Of a stretch of DNA of 64,000 nucleotides, positions 1-8,167 are shown piece after piece; position 1 is the first letter of the stretch, and each line of letters starts with the position of its first letter. Below the pieces are notes generated by a model that worked only from the letters and a program-made list of their open reading frames with translations, made no database searches and had not been told where the DNA came from. Made by a program: the position numbers and the translations under genes. Origin of the DNA: Pseudoalteromonas spongiae UST010723-006 (lineage in GTDB: Bacteria > Pseudomonadota > Gammaproteobacteria > Enterobacterales > Alteromonadaceae); contig NZ_CP011040.1 in NCBI RefSeq assembly GCF_000238255.3, positions 496,001 through 560,000 of the forward strand, given 5' to 3'.

Positions 1-235
1 ATATTCTAAATTGTGAATTCTTGATTATTTACATTAACTAGCACTTTTAAACTGCTGATTTCCGCTTATAACGCAGCCAATTTTCGGCTTTTAGGGGTGG
101 GAAAATCATTTATTTGATTTTTCCCCCTGTTAATTCGTATTTTCCCCCCACTTGTTGTTTTTGCATTAAAACGCGAAGTTTTTGTGGTTAGTCTAGACCC
201 TATCAGCTCATAACGACGAACAACGAGATAACAAC

Positions 236-973
236 ATGAATAACAACAACGTAGAAAAACAACTTACTGTACAAAAACGTATTAACGCAGCACTTAGCAT
301 TGGTTTAGTGTCACTGGCGGGCTATGTTGGCCTTGCCAAGCCAACGGTAGCTGAATTTGAAGAAATTAGTGTCGAGCGCTTAAACATTGTAGAGAAAAAT
401 GGTTATAACCGCATGGTACTCGCTAACTCAGATAAATCGCCAGGTGCCATTAAGCAAGGTAAAGAAGTGTTTAAACACAATTCACCGCGCCCAGGTATGA
501 TTTTCTACAACGATGAAGGTACAGAAAACGGTGGCTTTGTGTTTCGCGGCGAAAAGGTAAATGACAAAGTAAATCATGGTCTGCACATGTCATTTGACCG
601 TTACAACCAAGACCAAACTTTAATGATGCAACACATCGAAATGGATGATTACATGATCACTGGTTTAACCGTGATGGATAGACCAGACAGCGCAATGGAC
701 TTTGACATGACCAACCGCTTTATGGAAGCGCAAAAAGCGGGCGATACAAAAACCATGAATGAAATTGAAAACTACATGGTTGAGAATAAATTACTCGGTG
801 CACGCCGCGCATTTTACGGCACGCTAAATGGTGATTCTCGCCTGCAATTAAATGATGCAGATGGTAAAAAACGTATTCAAATGGTTGTAACGAAAGACGG
901 TGAAGCCAAACTAGAGTTTTTAGATGCCAATGGAAAGGTTATTATGCGCCTTCCAGAAACCGCTGAACAATAA
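236..973 (+). CDS. Membrane-anchored hypothetical protein upstream of LytS/LytT pair
   Basis: I do not recognise this 245-residue protein by name. It starts with an Asn-rich stretch (MNNNN), then a hydrophobic segment at about residues 18-34 that could be a signal anchor, so most of the protein is probably periplasmic or on the outer face of the inner membrane. The C-terminal ~40 residues (DADGKKRIQMVV...LEFLDANGKVI) form a short beta-hairpin-like module of the kind seen in many secreted proteins of unknown role. The ATG follows an ACGAGATAAC leader with only a weak ribosome site. The next two genes on the same strand, 16 and 5 bases apart, are a LytS-like kinase and a LytTR regulator, so all three are probably one operon and this protein may be the sensed or controlled partner. 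That link is inference from position only. Confidence 0.75.
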   Translation: MNNNNVEKQLTVQKRINAALSIGLVSLAGYVGLAKPTVAEFEEISVERLNIVEKNGYNRMVLANSDKSPGAIKQGKEVFKHNSPRPGMIFYNDEGTENGGFVFRGEKVNDKVNHGLHMSFDRYNQDQTLMMQHIEMDDYMITGLTVMDRPDSAMDFDMTNRFMEAQKAGDTKTMNEIENYMVENKLLGARRAFYGTLNGDSRLQLNDADGKKRIQMVVTKDGEAKLEFLDANGKVIMRLPETAEQ

Positions 974-989
974 TAATAGGAATAAGCAC

Positions 990-1988
990 GTGCCAAAGGC
1001 AATTAATTATCTGGTTCTATTTGTATTTTCATTGTTAATAGTGCTTTACGCAGCACTATTAACTACCCCAAATGGGCAAAGCCTTAATATTCATTTAGAT
1101 GCGCCGTTTTGGATATTTTTGCAGTGCGTAATTGCCCAGTGGCTAACCCTTAAGGTTTATCGCGTTGTAAAACAAGGTAACAGCTCAATAACGGCGCACA
1201 TTGCTAAAGTGTTTTTTACCAGTAACTTAGTGTTTAGTACGTTAGTGACTTCGCTTGTTATAGCGCTTGAAACTGCCATTGGTATTCAGCAAGTCGATAG
1301 CATGCACATGGTTGCAACGCTTGGTATGAATGCCTTGTTACATGCATTAGTAGGCGCTTATTCGCTGGCCTTTGAGTTGGTAACACGACTACAAAGGCAG
1401 CAATTAGTTTTGGCGAAAAAAGACAAAGCCTTGCTCGATAGCCAAGTAAAAACCCTGCAACAGCATATCGACCCGCATTTTTTATTTAATAACTTAAATG
1501 TCTTGTCGGCCTTAATTGTGAAAGATCCCGATGAGGCCGAGGAATATTTAGCCCAGTTCAGCGATATTTATCGTTATATTCTTGAACATAAGTCAAAAAA
1601 TTTAGTGCCACTTAGCCATGAGTTGGCGTTTGCTAACCATTATATGGCACTTATCAATACACGCTTTAATGGTGCCTACACGCTCAATGTGACACAAGGC
1701 GAGGAGACTAATACATCAGAAATTATCCCGTGTGCGCTGCAACTTGCCATTGAAAATGTGGTAAAACATAACGCAGCAAGTAACGATAACCCGCTTGAAA
1801 TTACAATAGATATTCAAAGCGATTGCATCGTAATTAGAAACCCGCTTCGCTTAAAAGAATTTAAAGCACCCTCGAGCAAAATAGGTTTGACGCATTTAAA
1901 TGCCCAGTGCCAAGCCATTTTTAACCAACCTATTTTAGTAGATGAAAGCGACAGCCATTTTACACTCACATTGCCTCTTGGAGTTTAA
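990..1988 (+). CDS. LytS/YehU-like sensor histidine kinase (His_kinase family)
   Basis: This 332-residue membrane kinase probably phosphorylates the LytTR regulator encoded 5 bases downstream. The N-terminal ~125 residues hold about four membrane segments. The phospho-acceptor region reads QQHIDPHFLFNNLNVLSALI, the hallmark of the His_kinase (PF06580) family, and a short HATPase-like C-terminus follows, with an N box around LAIENVVKHN. I chose the GTG at 990 because an AGG lies nine bases upstream and the protein then opens just before the first membrane helix. An in-frame start at 924 is possible but would overlap the upstream gene by 50 bases. No extracellular sensor domain is visible, so the signal is probably sensed in or near the membrane. 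Confidence 0.88.
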   Translation: MPKAINYLVLFVFSLLIVLYAALLTTPNGQSLNIHLDAPFWIFLQCVIAQWLTLKVYRVVKQGNSSITAHIAKVFFTSNLVFSTLVTSLVIALETAIGIQQVDSMHMVATLGMNALLHALVGAYSLAFELVTRLQRQQLVLAKKDKALLDSQVKTLQQHIDPHFLFNNLNVLSALIVKDPDEAEEYLAQFSDIYRYILEHKSKNLVPLSHELAFANHYMALINTRFNGAYTLNVTQGEETNTSEIIPCALQLAIENVVKHNAASNDNPLEITIDIQSDCIVIRNPLRLKEFKAPSSKIGLTHLNAQCQAIFNQPILVDESDSHFTLTLPLGV

Positions 1989-1993
1989 GTAGC

Positions 1994-2737
1994 ATGAATA
2001 TTGTCATTATTGAAGATGAGCCGCTGGCGGCGGAAAAACTGGTTAATTACATCACGCGCTTTGATGCTAATGCCAATGTGCTAAAAATATGCGACAAGGT
2101 CGCCGATGTCATTGCGTTTTTTCAAACTGAACCTGAAGTTGACCTAATCTTTTCTGATATTGAATTGCTCGATGGCCAAGTATTTAACGCCTTTAAAGAA
2201 ATCGATTTACCTTGCCCCGTTATATTTACGACCTCATATAACGCATTTTGGACCGAGGCTTTTGATAACCAAGGCATCGCGTATTTATTAAAGCCCTTTA
2301 CCTATAAGCGCTTTACAAATGCAATGACAAATTATGAGTCGTTAAAAGCAAATTTAACTCAAACCAAACAGCTTATTCAAAATCAAAGTGAAAAACGCTA
2401 TAAATCGCGTTTTTTACTGAAACACGCCAATGCCGTGAGCATTTTAAATGTAGAAGATGTGGTGTGCATTCGCGCCGCGTCGGGCGTACTTTCGGCGTAC
2501 GATAGTGCGGGTAATCACCATTTGTTATCGGGCAATTCGATGACCGAGCTTGAAGCTGAACTTAACCCCGATCACTTTTTTCGGCTTAATCGCAGTGATA
2601 TTGTGAATATTCACTTTGTTACGTCATTTGAAAATTACGGTAAAGAAACGCTGGCGGTAAACGTAAGTCACATTAACGAACCCCTGATCACCAGTAAAAC
2701 ACGCACCAGCGAGTTTAAAAAGTGGCTAGCCAGTTAA
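1994..2737 (+). CDS. LytTR-family response regulator
   Basis: A 247-residue response regulator with an N-terminal receiver domain (about residues 1-120) and a C-terminal LytTR DNA-binding domain (about 140-245). The receiver starts IVIIEDEPLAAEKL, which supplies the acidic pocket. The phospho-accepting aspartate is in the LIFSDIELLDG stretch near residue 55, and the conserved lysine is in YLLKPF. The DNA-binding half has the FLLKHAN...VCIRAASGVLSAY...FFRLNRSDIVNI pattern of the family. A GGAG ribosome site lies in the last codons of the kinase gene, giving tight coupling. The likely target is its own operon, since the leader before 236 has repeated C-tract elements, but no LytTR site could be assigned with confidence. 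Confidence 0.92.
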   Translation: MNIVIIEDEPLAAEKLVNYITRFDANANVLKICDKVADVIAFFQTEPEVDLIFSDIELLDGQVFNAFKEIDLPCPVIFTTSYNAFWTEAFDNQGIAYLLKPFTYKRFTNAMTNYESLKANLTQTKQLIQNQSEKRYKSRFLLKHANAVSILNVEDVVCIRAASGVLSAYDSAGNHHLLSGNSMTELEAELNPDHFFRLNRSDIVNIHFVTSFENYGKETLAVNVSHINEPLITSKTRTSEFKKWLAS

Positions 2738-2755
2738 CCGCGCATAGATTGGATT

Positions 2756-3685
2756 TCACGTAACAGCTGGGTTGTCGTGACCCGTTGAACTCATTTCACT
2801 TTTTAGCCACGCTGTAAACGCAGCAAGTCGTTGATTACTTTTAAGCGCTGTAGGATAAACAAAATAGCGCTTTACTGTGTTTGGGTGGGCAATATTAATC
2901 GGCACACATAATTTGTTCTGTGCAATTAGCTCTTTGCATAAGTACTCTGCTGCTAAGGTAAATCCATGACCGTTAAGCACAGCATTGATTGCCATATCGG
3001 TACTTGGCACATAGGTCCATTTATTATGAGTTTGATAGTCTAGGTTACCGTGTGATTCAAACCAGCTTGCCCAATCATAAGGGTTGGGTTTATCTAAACT
3101 TACAAGCCAAGTGCTCAATAGGTCGCTTGCTTTACTAAACCTGTGTTGTTGCTGAAGCGACACAGCACACACTGGCAGCACCTTATCCTCACCAAACTGT
3201 TCGCATTGATAATTTTTAGGCGTATGCTGCTCTACTGTTTGCCCAAATCGAATCGCTAAATCAATATCGCTGTTAGCTAAGTCTTCGAAATTAGGTGATG
3301 GCACCACGTTTATTTGAATGTTGGGATATAAATTTGCAAATTTACTAAGCCTAGGCATTAGCCATAAGTTAGTAAATGCCACAGTGGAGGTAATGGTTAA
3401 ACTACCAAACAGGTCGTTTTCGCGAAGTGTATTAAGTGCCGTTTGTACCGTATTGAGTGCGTTAAATGTGGCCGTGTAGAAGCGCTTACCGTGTTTAGTC
3501 AGTACCATGTTTTTGTTTTGCCTGTTAAACAATGTAATACCTATAGCTTGCTCTAACATTCGCATTTGTTGGCTAACTGCGGCTTGTGAAATACATAACT
3601 CTTGCGCTGCCAAGCCATAACTTTGGTGGCGTGCAGCTGCTTCAAACGTACGTAATAACTTTAGGTTAGGTAGATTTTTAAACAT
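2756..3685 (-). CDS. LysR-family transcriptional regulator (GcvA-like)
   Basis: This 309-residue protein has the classic LysR layout: a winged helix-turn-helix at residues ~8-65 (LKLLRTFEAAARHQSYGLAA, then ISQAAVSQQMRML) and a substrate-binding domain from ~90 on. The N-terminal pattern and the SSTVAFTNLWLMPRL-like start of the sensor domain place it in the GcvA-like subgroup. It is divergent from a PEP mutase-family enzyme whose start lies 125 bases away, and a perfect dyad sits between them, so it most likely controls that gene and itself. The effector is unknown. On the other side it converges with the LytTR gene, 18 bases away. Confidence 0.92.
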   Translation of the reverse strand: MFKNLPNLKLLRTFEAAARHQSYGLAAQELCISQAAVSQQMRMLEQAIGITLFNRQNKNMVLTKHGKRFYTATFNALNTVQTALNTLRENDLFGSLTITSTVAFTNLWLMPRLSKFANLYPNIQINVVPSPNFEDLANSDIDLAIRFGQTVEQHTPKNYQCEQFGEDKVLPVCAVSLQQQHRFSKASDLLSTWLVSLDKPNPYDWASWFESHGNLDYQTHNKWTYVPSTDMAINAVLNGHGFTLAAEYLCKELIAQNKLCVPINIAHPNTVKRYFVYPTALKSNQRLAAFTAWLKSEMSSTGHDNPAVT

Positions 3686-3708
3686 GACTTTAGGTTATTG
3701 TTTTTTAG

Positions 3709-3731
3709 TATTATAAGTTTATCTTATAATA
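3709..3731. promoter_or_regulatory. LysR-type operator overlapping both divergent promoters
   Basis: A perfect inverted repeat, TATTATAAG - 5 bases - CTTATAATA, lies between the divergent LysR and PEP mutase-family genes. It contains the T-N11-A arrangement expected for LysR regulators. Each arm also holds a TATAAT -10 hexamer, one per strand, so binding would cover both start-proximal promoter elements at once. No good -35 is visible on either side, which fits promoters that need an activator. The function is inferred; the symmetry is seen directly. Confidence 0.6.
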
Positions 3732-3810
3732 CAAGTCGATTTATATCGTTGGTTTAGTAACACTCCATTACGCACACTACGCCTAACATTTATTTAGTTA
3801 GGAAAACATA

Positions 3811-4581
3811 ATGACTTATACACTCTTCAATCAACTCCATTTTGGTCAAACAGCAGTATTAATAGCTAACGTGTGGGATGTACCTAGCGCGCTCGCAGCA
3901 AAACACGCTGGCTTTAATGCTATTGGTACATCAAGTGCTGCGGTTGCCGCTCAATTTGGCTATGAAGACGGCGAAAGCATGCCGTTTGAAACGTTACTAA
4001 TGGTTGTTGAACGGATTTTAGTAAATACCGATTTACCACTGACGGTCGATTTGGAATCTGGTTATAGCGATGATCCAGAAGTGGTTGCAACCAATATTAT
4101 GCGACTTGTAAACCTCGGTGTCGTAGGTATAAATATTGAAGACAGCAAGGTGAATAATGGTACCCGAGTGCTCAAAAATGCAGATGAGTTCGCCAGTTTT
4201 CTTTCGCACATTCAACAGGTATTAAAACAACATAACTGTGATGTGTTTATAAATGTGCGCACTGATACCTATATTTTAGAGTGCGACGATAAACTACAAG
4301 AAACCATTAAACGTGGGCAGCTCTATCAGGCAGTTGGCGCAACGGGGCTGTTTGTACCGTGTATTACTGACCTTAACGAGATTTCAAAAGTACGTGAATG
4401 TGTATCACTGCCGTTAAATGTGATGTGTATGCCAGATCTAGCTGATTTCGATACGTTAGCGAAGCTAGGAGTAAATCGTATTAGTATGGGAAATTTTGTG
4501 TTTGAGAAGCATCAAACTAATTTATCGATACTTTTATCAACAATAAACAAACAAAAACGCTTTACAGCACTTTTCGATTAA
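3811..4581 (+). CDS. PEP mutase / isocitrate lyase superfamily enzyme
   Basis: A 256-residue TIM-barrel protein of the isocitrate lyase/PEP mutase superfamily, whose members cleave or rearrange C-C or P-C bonds in small oxo-acids using Mg2+. Visible signatures are the opening VLIANVWDVPSALAAKHAGF, the metal-site stretch VDLESGYSDDP, GINIEDS, and INVRTDTY. The classic isocitrate lyase KKCGH motif is absent, so the substrate is not isocitrate, and no exact reaction can be assigned. Length matches the small oxaloacetate-hydrolase-like or unassigned members. An AGGAAA ribosome site precedes the ATG. It stands alone on its strand, with the divergent LysR gene as likely regulator and a strong hairpin terminator downstream. 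Confidence 0.85.
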   Translation: MTYTLFNQLHFGQTAVLIANVWDVPSALAAKHAGFNAIGTSSAAVAAQFGYEDGESMPFETLLMVVERILVNTDLPLTVDLESGYSDDPEVVATNIMRLVNLGVVGINIEDSKVNNGTRVLKNADEFASFLSHIQQVLKQHNCDVFINVRTDTYILECDDKLQETIKRGQLYQAVGATGLFVPCITDLNEISKVRECVSLPLNVMCMPDLADFDTLAKLGVNRISMGNFVFEKHQTNLSILLSTINKQKRFTALFD

Positions 4582-4615
4582 TTTAGTAGTTTGGGTAATA
4601 TTTGCTGTGTGAAAC

Positions 4616-4639
4616 AAGGCTAACCATACGGTTAGCCTT
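4616..4639. terminator. Bidirectional terminator
   Basis: A ten-base perfect stem AAGGCTAACC with an ATAC loop is followed on the + strand by TTTAATTTT. It sits between the convergent PEP mutase-family gene and exbD, so it can serve both. Confidence 0.8.
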
Positions 4640-4645
4640 TTAATT

Positions 4646-5041
4646 TTATAGTGCGCTGCCCAGTGATACTGGTGCTGAGGTATAGCCTTTAATTTCATTT
4701 AACAAATGCACTAAGGTGTTATGCGTGCTTTCTTTATCGGCAGTAACTGAAATCGCTGTAATCTCGCCATTAGCGTCAAGGCGGGCCAAATTTATGGCGA
4801 TTGATTGTGAGTCAATTACCTTATTATTTAGCATTACACGATTATCTTCGGTGATATGAAATTGCGGTGTAATTGTTTGCGTAAGCGTTTGTTTGTTTTC
4901 TTTCATACGGTTTAAATCAAGCGCAGTTGGCCGATTAAAGCTGGTGGTAACAATAAAAAAGATAAGCAGGATAAACACAATATCCAGCATTGGGTTCATG
5001 TCTACTTCTGCGTTTTGTGTATTTACCTTGTGTTTGGTCAT
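4646..5041 (-). CDS. ExbD/TolR-family biopolymer transport protein
   Basis: A 131-residue ExbD/TolR family protein. The N-terminus (VDMNPMLDIVFILLIFFIVTTSF) carries the single membrane helix with the conserved aspartate that conducts protons when paired with ExbB. The rest is the small periplasmic domain. ExbD works as an ExbB-ExbD stator that energises TonB, or a TolQR-like machine, for transport through outer-membrane receptors. No exbB, tonB or second exbD lies nearby, so its partner must be encoded elsewhere. A GAGGAG ribosome site precedes the ATG. The 268 bases upstream contain no recognisable gene or exbB remnant. Confidence 0.9.
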   Translation of the reverse strand: MTKHKVNTQNAEVDMNPMLDIVFILLIFFIVTTSFNRPTALDLNRMKENKQTLTQTITPQFHITEDNRVMLNNKVIDSQSIAINLARLDANGEITAISVTADKESTHNTLVHLLNEIKGYTSAPVSLGSAL

Positions 5042-5309
5042 GTAAGACTCCTCGTTGATTGTTATTTTTCCATCAACTTAAGCCTAGGCAAGAGTTGTAA
5101 CCTGCTATTTAACCCATTGTTAATATTAATGTTTGGTTACATTTTATTTATGCTTATTCGTTACAGCTTAGTAAGTGGGTAGGGTGTCGGAAAACTAGGG
5201 TATGGCTAGAAAAGCTGATACGCGGTGAGATGTATTAACGTTGCGAAACTGAGACGGCCGTGTTTTATGGGCTAAACGCTAACAGTTTCGCTTGTAAAAT
5301 TCGCAAGTT

Positions 5310-5645
5310 TTATACTATTACTTTTGCATAGCTAGTGCGGTCAATATCTTGCACTTCTACAGAGATTGAGCAGTTTGTAAGTGAAAGACCGCTTAACTTA
5401 TCTAATACGGTATTAGATAACATCGTTTTTTGTTCGACTGTGCGCCCTGAGAGTATTTTAAGTGTTACATGCGCAAAGTTAAAGTCGACAACGCCAGTTT
5501 TGTACTCTGAAAATGAAGTCGCCCTCACTTTGATATCGCTGCCCGTCGGTTCAAACAATTCAGACGCTAACGCCCCTTTATGAACAGCTTCAATTAACAT
5601 ATTTCCATCAATATCATCTGAATGCTCAATTACGCAATGTGGCAT
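5310..5645 (-). CDS. 5-carboxymethyl-2-hydroxymuconate isomerase (CHMI) family protein
   Basis: A 111-residue protein of the CHMI branch of the tautomerase fold. After removal of Met it would expose the catalytic N-terminal proline (MPHCVIEHSDDI). The C-terminal half has the family pattern HVTLKILSGRTVEQK. The founding enzyme isomerises an intermediate of homoprotocatechuate degradation, but no other gene of that pathway is nearby, so the true substrate is unknown. A clear AGGAGA ribosome site precedes the start, and it appears to be a single-gene unit. Confidence 0.85.
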   Translation of the reverse strand: MPHCVIEHSDDIDGNMLIEAVHKGALASELFEPTGSDIKVRATSFSEYKTGVVDFNFAHVTLKILSGRTVEQKTMLSNTVLDKLSGLSLTNCSISVEVQDIDRTSYAKVIV

Positions 5646-5860
5646 TAGCTTCTCCTGTACTTAATTTTGCAAAATGCCCAGCTATCGGGCCAGTATTGGT
5701 TTGTTAAAAAAGGATGAGTTTCGACTCAAACACTGCCATTTCGAGTAGCACTTATAAATAGCTTAAACTCTTGTTTTTTGAAACGTTCGGACTACTCGGA
5801 ACTTCCTTTACATCTAACTTCCAGCATTGATTACCGCTCGACTTTTGCTTGTTAATCTTT

Positions 5861-6325
5861 TTATTCTATGTTGTAGGGGCCTAACACTAAGCTAAACTTT
5901 ATTTCGCCATCGGTTTGGCTTTTATGTGCTTCACATACACCTGTAATTTTTCCGTCCTTTATCTCTAGAGAGCTTTGGTGAAAGGATACAGTTGGAGATG
6001 GGCAGAGCTGGCGAACGCCTACCAACCTGTATTTTGGTTTCCCAAATTGTTGAAAAGGCGGCTGATCAGCAGTTTTGAACTCGGGCTTATAGACGGCAAC
6101 ATACTGTTGAAAGTTATTGCCCCCAAGAAAGCCTTCGAGTGAAAAAGTTGCAACAATGAAACTATTTTCTTCACTCTCTTTTAGATAAACCGATTTTTTT
6201 ACCAACTCTGCGTTTTGATCTGATAGTAGTTTTGATAGTACTTGTATTTCCTTCTCAATACTGCCACCTGCGTATACAGCTAAAGAAAAAAATATCAAGA
6301 TACTAAAAATCAAGAATTTCAACAT
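5861..6325 (-). CDS. Secreted hypothetical protein
   Basis: I do not recognise this 154-residue protein. It starts with a clear Sec signal peptide (MLKFLIFSILIFFSLAVYAGG, cleavage after AYAG-type site near residue 20) and is predicted to be periplasmic or exported. The mature part is mixed alpha/beta with two cysteines (in RQLCPSP and GVCEAHK) that may form a disulphide bond. It lies in an AT-rich stretch with two small membrane ORFs upstream on the same strand. Nothing in context suggests a function. Confidence 0.65.
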   Translation of the reverse strand: MLKFLIFSILIFFSLAVYAGGSIEKEIQVLSKLLSDQNAELVKKSVYLKESEENSFIVATFSLEGFLGGNNFQQYVAVYKPEFKTADQPPFQQFGKPKYRLVGVRQLCPSPTVSFHQSSLEIKDGKITGVCEAHKSQTDGEIKFSLVLGPYNIE

Positions 6326-6352
6326 GCTATTTAATCTGCCTGTGGCTACTTG

Positions 6353-6490
6353 TTATGAATCATTTTCAATTTCATGAAGATGACGTAATCCTTCTTTTCG
6401 TAAAAAGTACGCAGGTATAAACATAAGATTACCTGCAGAAAATGTTACAAGTAATTGTTCATGATTAACCAAAAAATAACTGGAACCCAT
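6353..6490 (-). CDS. Possible small ORF overlapping the upstream membrane protein gene
   Basis: A 45-codon reading frame starts at an ATG inside the last codons of the 6465-6719 gene, shifted in frame, and ends at TAA. Its product (MGSSYFLVNHEQLLVTFSAG...) has one hydrophobic stretch (LVTFSAGNLMFIPAYFL) followed by a charged tail. It could be a translationally coupled small membrane protein, or the continuation of the upstream gene after a frameshift. No separate ribosome site is obvious. Confidence 0.3.
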   Translation of the reverse strand: MGSSYFLVNHEQLLVTFSAGNLMFIPAYFLRKEGLRHLHEIENDS

Positions 6491-6719
6491 GATAAGCACT
6501 TTGGAATAAACCAATTATCGTTAATACGACACCTATTAAAATTAAAAGTTTTTCGAAAACTGAGGAAAAGATCATCGAACTATAAGAACTATATTCTTCT
6601 ATACCAGCTTCATTTCGTCGAAGAAAAGCTCTTTTATCAATATACAAAAATATGGCAGCCGCTGAAATTAAAAAAGCGACCCCAAGAGGTAGCCCAATCC
6701 AATTTGGTAAACTTAGCAT
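6465..6719 (-). CDS. Small two-helix membrane protein, unknown function
   Basis: This 84-residue protein has two hydrophobic helices, about residues 8-26 (LPLGVAFLISAAAIFLYI) and 58-80 (LLILIGVVLTIIGLFQSA), separated by a charged loop with KRAFLRRNEAGIEEYSSY. This predicts an inner-membrane hairpin. The ATG is preceded by AAGGAATG-like purines on the minus strand. I cannot assign a family. It sits in a locally very AT-rich stretch (6720-6840) and may be co-transcribed with the small ORF and the secreted protein downstream. An 88-codon frame on the opposite strand covers the same bases but has no hydrophobic pattern and is rejected. Confidence 0.55.
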   Translation of the reverse strand: MLSLPNWIGLPLGVAFLISAAAIFLYIDKRAFLRRNEAGIEEYSSYSSMIFSSVFEKLLILIGVVLTIIGLFQSAYHGFQLFFG

Positions 6720-6895
6720 GATTCATTCCTTGAATTACGAACACATTATTAATGCAAATCTTTGTTATATTAATTATGAAAAAAACAAAATTTTTGAACT
6801 AACAAATTATTATATAAAACCTTCTTAAGGTTATCAGTACTTTTTATTGCGAACAACGTATAAGTGTTTTGGCAAATTAGGGGGTGCTAAATAAC

Positions 6896-6919
6896 AAGGC
6901 TAACACACGCGTTAGCCTT
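6896..6919 (-). terminator. Terminator after PepSY membrane protein gene
   Basis: A nine-base stem AAGGCTAAC / GTTAGCCTT with a six-base loop lies just beyond the stop codon of the minus-strand PepSY gene. The U tract on that strand is weak. The stem sequence is the same as in the terminator at 4616. Confidence 0.6.
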
Positions 6920-6934
6920 TTATGATTAATTGTA

Positions 6935-8068
6935 TTAAGCGGTTCCTAGCGCTAATTTAGCTTTGCGCGCGCGATAGTTTTGCCAGCGGCGCCACGATAA
7001 CATAATGCCTGTATAAACGATCAAGCACGCTAATAATGAGGCAAATCCTGCGATGGTTTGGCCGATAATGCCGTATGCTTCGCCTGTGTGTAAAAAGCGA
7101 ATGTAACTACGTGCTTTTCGATATGTTGATAAATCATCAAAGGTGAGCGTTTGTAATACAGCGCCAGTTTGTGTATCTACCGTTACCGTTAAGCGTTTTT
7201 GTGGCTCGCCCCCTGTGCCGGTATCAAGACTAAACGCTATTTTATCCATAGGTTTAGTAGTAAGTGTAAACTGTGCACGTTGCCACTCTGGTTTGTGGTT
7301 AATTGCATTTTCAAATAGTACATTAAGCGATTTTGGCGTGCCATTATTTAATGGCGACGCTTTTAGCTGCTCAACTTTCGCATCGTTAGATACCATTTCT
7401 TTTAAGGTATTACCCGGCCATTTAAAAGAGAAAAAGAAAGCCGTTGCAATGAGTACCGCAAGTACCGGCGCTAAATAAATACCGTACACATTATGCCATT
7501 GGTAATCGCGCGCATTGGTGTTTGGGTAAGACTTACCAAAAGTAAGCTTTTGTTTAAACGCGCGTTTATTAAAGCGTTTTGGTAACCACAAATAAAGACC
7601 CGAAAGCACTAACACAAAGAAAATAACATTAGCGATGCCATTAACCCAGCGACCTGTCTCACTAAACTTACCGTCAAGGGTTAGCCAGCGATGAAAAGCG
7701 CGCAATTTACGCATGAATGTTTTAGTTGCAAGCCCAGGTTCGTTAATTTGTTCGCCGTTGTATGGGTTTAAATAGGCAAGGGTTTTGCGGCCTTCTTTAA
7801 TTTGAATAAAGGCGTTTTGTTCGTTTCTAATCGCAATACTTAACGGCTTTTTATGCTCTAGGGTACTGGCAATAGTATTTATTTGTTCAAGCGTAAGTTT
7901 TTGCGTGTTTGCAGAAGGTGCTTGCGGATAATCTTGTTGCTCTGCGCTGTGAATAATTTGGCGTTCATAGGTAAGTAGTGCACCGGTGACCGACATTAAA
8001 AAAATAAATAGGGCAGCGATGCAACCAATAATTAGGTGAAGCCAAAAAAAGGCTTTTCTTATACTCAT
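6935..8068 (-). CDS. PepSY-associated TM helix protein (iron-uptake linked)
   Basis: A 377-residue inner-membrane protein of the PepSY_TM family (PF03929). The N-terminal helix (FWLHLIIGCIAALFIFLMSVTGALLTYE) carries the first conserved His and the TGALL motif. Further helices lie at about residues 140-160, 195-215 and 335-355, with periplasmic PepSY-like segments between (LEQINTIAS..., VTVDTQTGAVLQTLTFDDL). Members are usually encoded with siderophore receptors and are thought to help reduce ferric siderophores. This fits the upstream TonB-dependent receptor gene on the same strand, 100 bases away. A hairpin between the two may reduce read-through, so this gene could be expressed at a lower level than the receptor. 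Confidence 0.88.
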   Translation of the reverse strand: MSIRKAFFWLHLIIGCIAALFIFLMSVTGALLTYERQIIHSAEQQDYPQAPSANTQKLTLEQINTIASTLEHKKPLSIAIRNEQNAFIQIKEGRKTLAYLNPYNGEQINEPGLATKTFMRKLRAFHRWLTLDGKFSETGRWVNGIANVIFFVLVLSGLYLWLPKRFNKRAFKQKLTFGKSYPNTNARDYQWHNVYGIYLAPVLAVLIATAFFFSFKWPGNTLKEMVSNDAKVEQLKASPLNNGTPKSLNVLFENAINHKPEWQRAQFTLTTKPMDKIAFSLDTGTGGEPQKRLTVTVDTQTGAVLQTLTFDDLSTYRKARSYIRFLHTGEAYGIIGQTIAGFASLLACLIVYTGIMLSWRRWQNYRARKAKLALGTA

Positions 8069-8091
8069 ATTTTATTGCTCATTATAACGGT

Positions 8092-8124
8092 AAAAGCGAG
8101 CTAAACACTGTTTAGCTCGCTTTT
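8092..8124 (-). terminator. Hairpin between receptor and PepSY genes
   Basis: A perfect 15-base inverted repeat (AAAAGCGAGCTAAAC / GTTTAGCTCGCTTTT) with a three-base loop lies directly after the TonB receptor stop on the minus strand and before the PepSY start. With its terminal U run it looks like an intrinsic terminator, possibly a leaky one within an operon. Confidence 0.75.
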
Positions 8125-8167
8125 GATATGTATTAAGTTGACGGATTAATACGTTGTAAAGGTATGT

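Noticed and set aside
6455..6721. 88-codon frame on the plus strand over the small membrane protein gene
   Set aside because: Product is basic and random-looking and there is no ribosome site; the minus-strand frame has clean membrane helices.
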